The notes under the pieces: model-generated | The model's database searches: none | Told to the model about the DNA's origin: nothing | The model's input: only the letters and a program-made list of their open reading frames with translations | DNA from: Burkholderiaceae bacterium | GTDB taxonomy: Bacteria > Pseudomonadota > Gammaproteobacteria > Burkholderiales > Burkholderiaceae_E | Direction of reading: 5' to 3' | Length of the DNA stretch: 64,000 nt | Assembly (NCBI GenBank): GCA_023954135.1 | Contig: JAMLIN010000002.1 | Span: 1-64,000, forward strand | Shown here: positions 62,522-64,000 of the stretch, in pieces | Layout: each line of letters opens with the position of its first letter | How positions within the stretch are numbered: position 1 is the first letter of the stretch | Translations under genes and position numbers: made by a program

Positions 62522-64000
62522 GTGCTGACGAACCCGGTGCAGAGCCCCTTGCGCGCCGCGATCACCGCCGCCTGCCGGGCTGCGGAAGGCGCGCAGGTGG
62601 CGATGCTGCTGCCGCAGGCGCGCCTTCCCGCGGACGTCGCCGACGCGACGCAGCGGCTTGCCTGCCGGCTCGCCGGCCGGTTGCGGGAGCGGCAGGCCGG
62701 CGGCAGGGCCGGCATGGTGCAGAACCTGCTTCAGGAGTTTTCCCTGTCCTCCCAGGAAGGCGTGGCGCTGATGTGCCTCGCGGAGGCCCTGTTGCGCATT
62801 CCGGACCGGAACACGCGCGATGCGCTCATCCGGGACAAGATCGGTGCCGGCGACTGGCAGGCACACCTCGGCAAGAGCCCTTCCCCGTTCGTCAATGCCG
62901 CTGCCTGGGGTCTGATGCTCACCGGCCGGCTGGTCGCCACCCATGAGGAAGCCGGCCTCGGCCAGGCGCTCCACCGCCTGCTTGCCCGCGGTGGAGAGCC
63001 GGTCGTGCGCAAGGGCGTCGATCTTGCGATGCGGCTCATGGGCGAGCATTTCGTCGCCGGCGAGACGATCGCGCAGGCCATCGCCAACGCCGCGCGCATG
63101 GAAGCGAAGGGCTTTCGCTATTCGTACGACATGCTCGGCGAGGCGGCGCTCACCGATGCCGATGCGCGGCGCTACCTCGCGGCCTACGAGGAAGCCATCC
63201 ACGCGATCGGCAAGGCGGCGGGAGGCAGGGGAATCCATGAAGGCCCCGGCATCTCGATCAAGCTCTCGGCACTGCATCCGCGCTATTGCCGCGCCCAGCG
63301 CGAGCGCGTCATGGCCGAACTCTATCCCCGCCTGTACTCGCTGGCACAACTCGTCAGGCGCCATGACATCGGCCTGAACATCGATGCCGAGGAAGCCGAC
63401 CGGCTCGACATCTCGCTCGATCTGCTCGAGCGCCTGTGCCATGAACCGTCGCTGGCGGGCTGGAACGGCATCGGCTTCGTCATCCAGGCCTACCAGAAGC
63501 GCTGTCCCCCGCTCGTCGACTGGCTCGTCGACCTCGCCCGGCGCAGCGGCCATCGCCTGATGATCCGCCTGGTGAAGGGCGCCTACTGGGATTCCGAGAT
63601 CAAGCGCACCCAGGTCGACGGCCTCGAGGACTATCCGGTCTACACCCGCAAGGCTCACACCGACCTGTCGTACATTGCCTGCGCCCGCCGGCTACTGGCC
63701 GCGCCGGACGCCGTCTTTCCGCAGTTCGCCACCCACAACGCGCATACCCTCGCGGCGATCCACCATCTCGCCGGACCGCGGTTCCATGATGGCAGCTACG
63801 AGTTCCAGTGCCTGCACGGAATGGGCGAGCCCCTGTATGAGCAGGTCGTCGGTTCGGCTGCCGCCGGCGGGCTCGGCCGACCATGCCGCATCTATGCGCC
63901 GGTCGGAAGCCACGAAACCCTGCTCGCCTACCTGGTCCGCAGGCTGCTCGAGAACGGCGCCAATACTTCCTTCGTCAATCGCATCGCCGACCGCAGCCAG
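62522..64000 (+). CDS. putA: Proline dehydrogenase/P5C dehydrogenase PutA, 5' part
   Basis: The visible 493 codons encode the start of a short PutA that oxidises proline to glutamate. It begins VLTNPVQSPLRAAITAACRA; the ribbon-helix-helix DNA-binding domain of long PutA proteins is absent. Proline-dehydrogenase blocks are GMVQNLLQEFSLSSQEGVAL, GPGISIKLSALHPRYCRAQR, LNIDAEEADRLDISLDLLER, GFVIQAYQKRCPPLVDWLVD, RLMIRLVKGAYWDSEIKRTQ and YEFQCLHGMGEPLYEQVVGS. GTG 62522 is the first usable start after the permease stop; no clear ribosome-binding site precedes it. The aldehyde-dehydrogenase half lies beyond the right edge. Confidence 0.92.
   Translation, partial: MLTNPVQSPLRAAITAACRAAEGAQVAMLLPQARLPADVADATQRLACRLAGRLRERQAGGRAGMVQNLLQEFSLSSQEGVALMCLAEALLRIPDRNTRDALIRDKIGAGDWQAHLGKSPSPFVNAAAWGLMLTGRLVATHEEAGLGQALHRLLARGGEPVVRKGVDLAMRLMGEHFVAGETIAQAIANAARMEAKGFRYSYDMLGEAALTDADARRYLAAYEEAIHAIGKAAGGRGIHEGPGISIKLSALHPRYCRAQRERVMAELYPRLYSLAQLVRRHDIGLNIDAEEADRLDISLDLLERLCHEPSLAGWNGIGFVIQAYQKRCPPLVDWLVDLARRSGHRLMIRLVKGAYWDSEIKRTQVDGLEDYPVYTRKAHTDLSYIACARRLLAAPDAVFPQFATHNAHTLAAIHHLAGPRFHDGSYEFQCLHGMGEPLYEQVVGSAAAGGLGRPCRIYAPVGSHETLLAYLVRRLLENGANTSFVNRIADRSQ

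Overview
The window is high-GC, gene-dense proteobacterial chromosome with no rRNA, no CRISPR array and no phage module. A bifunctional MnmC, a single-chain PurL of about 1,340 residues, a YqjD/YqjE/YqjK-type set, RlmJ, a YkgJ-type protein and a short PutA point to a Beta- or Gammaproteobacterium. I favour a Burkholderiales-like betaproteobacterium, but this is inference from gene content and not from a marker tree. The gene set suits an aerobic heterotroph that uses organic acids and amino acids.

Layout. 1-4.7 kb: nitronate monooxygenase, a small antitoxin-like ORF, two NTF2-like proteins, a broken PaiB gene, a cold-shock/Excalibur fusion and a coiled-coil zinc-ribbon membrane protein. 4.8-16.7 kb: SAF-domain oxidoreductase, enoyl-CoA hydratase, DEDDh exonuclease, amidase, PhzF-like protein, DUF4382 lipoprotein, the YqjD/E/K set, a ferredoxin, an overlapping ArsC-thioredoxin pair, a CDF metal exporter and a CaiB-type CoA-transferase. 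16.8-26.5 kb: a tightly overlapped leftward operon of sirtuin, MdtA, MdtB, MdtC and a NodT-type outer-membrane factor. 26.7-27.0 kb: a MITE-like element with 33-bp perfect inverted ends, one end lying on a stop codon. 27-39.6 kb: RlmJ, an ADP-forming acyl-CoA synthetase, a small cytochrome c, a DHA2 exporter, MnmC, a YkgJ-type protein, a QseBC-like two-component system followed by a DegP-like protease, and a LysR regulator. 39.8-50 kb (leftward): a paired acyl-CoA dehydrogenase operon, PurL and a fused HyuA-HyuB oxoprolinase. 50.2-56.4 kb: a TRAP transporter divergent from the oxoprolinase, then NAD(P)HX repair and glucose-6-phosphate isomerase. 56.5-64 kb: YbbA divergent from a frameshifted tesA, tRNA-Leu(UAA) and tRNA-Cys(GCA), a candidate small RNA, a second TRAP operon of the FcbT type with a repeat-bearing permease, and the start of PutA.

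The most unusual signal is a structured repeat of about 100 bp. It occurs three times (13457-13557, 39657-39757, 56363-56459), always between two convergent genes. Its outer and inner stems change sequence between copies while staying paired. The other notable points are the MITE on a stop codon, the sirtuin leading an RND-efflux operon through a TTGA stop/start overlap, single-base frameshifts in paiB and tesA, the promoter/operator/sRNA region at 58.2-58.5 kb, and a 9-residue tandem repeat inside the FcbT3-like permease.
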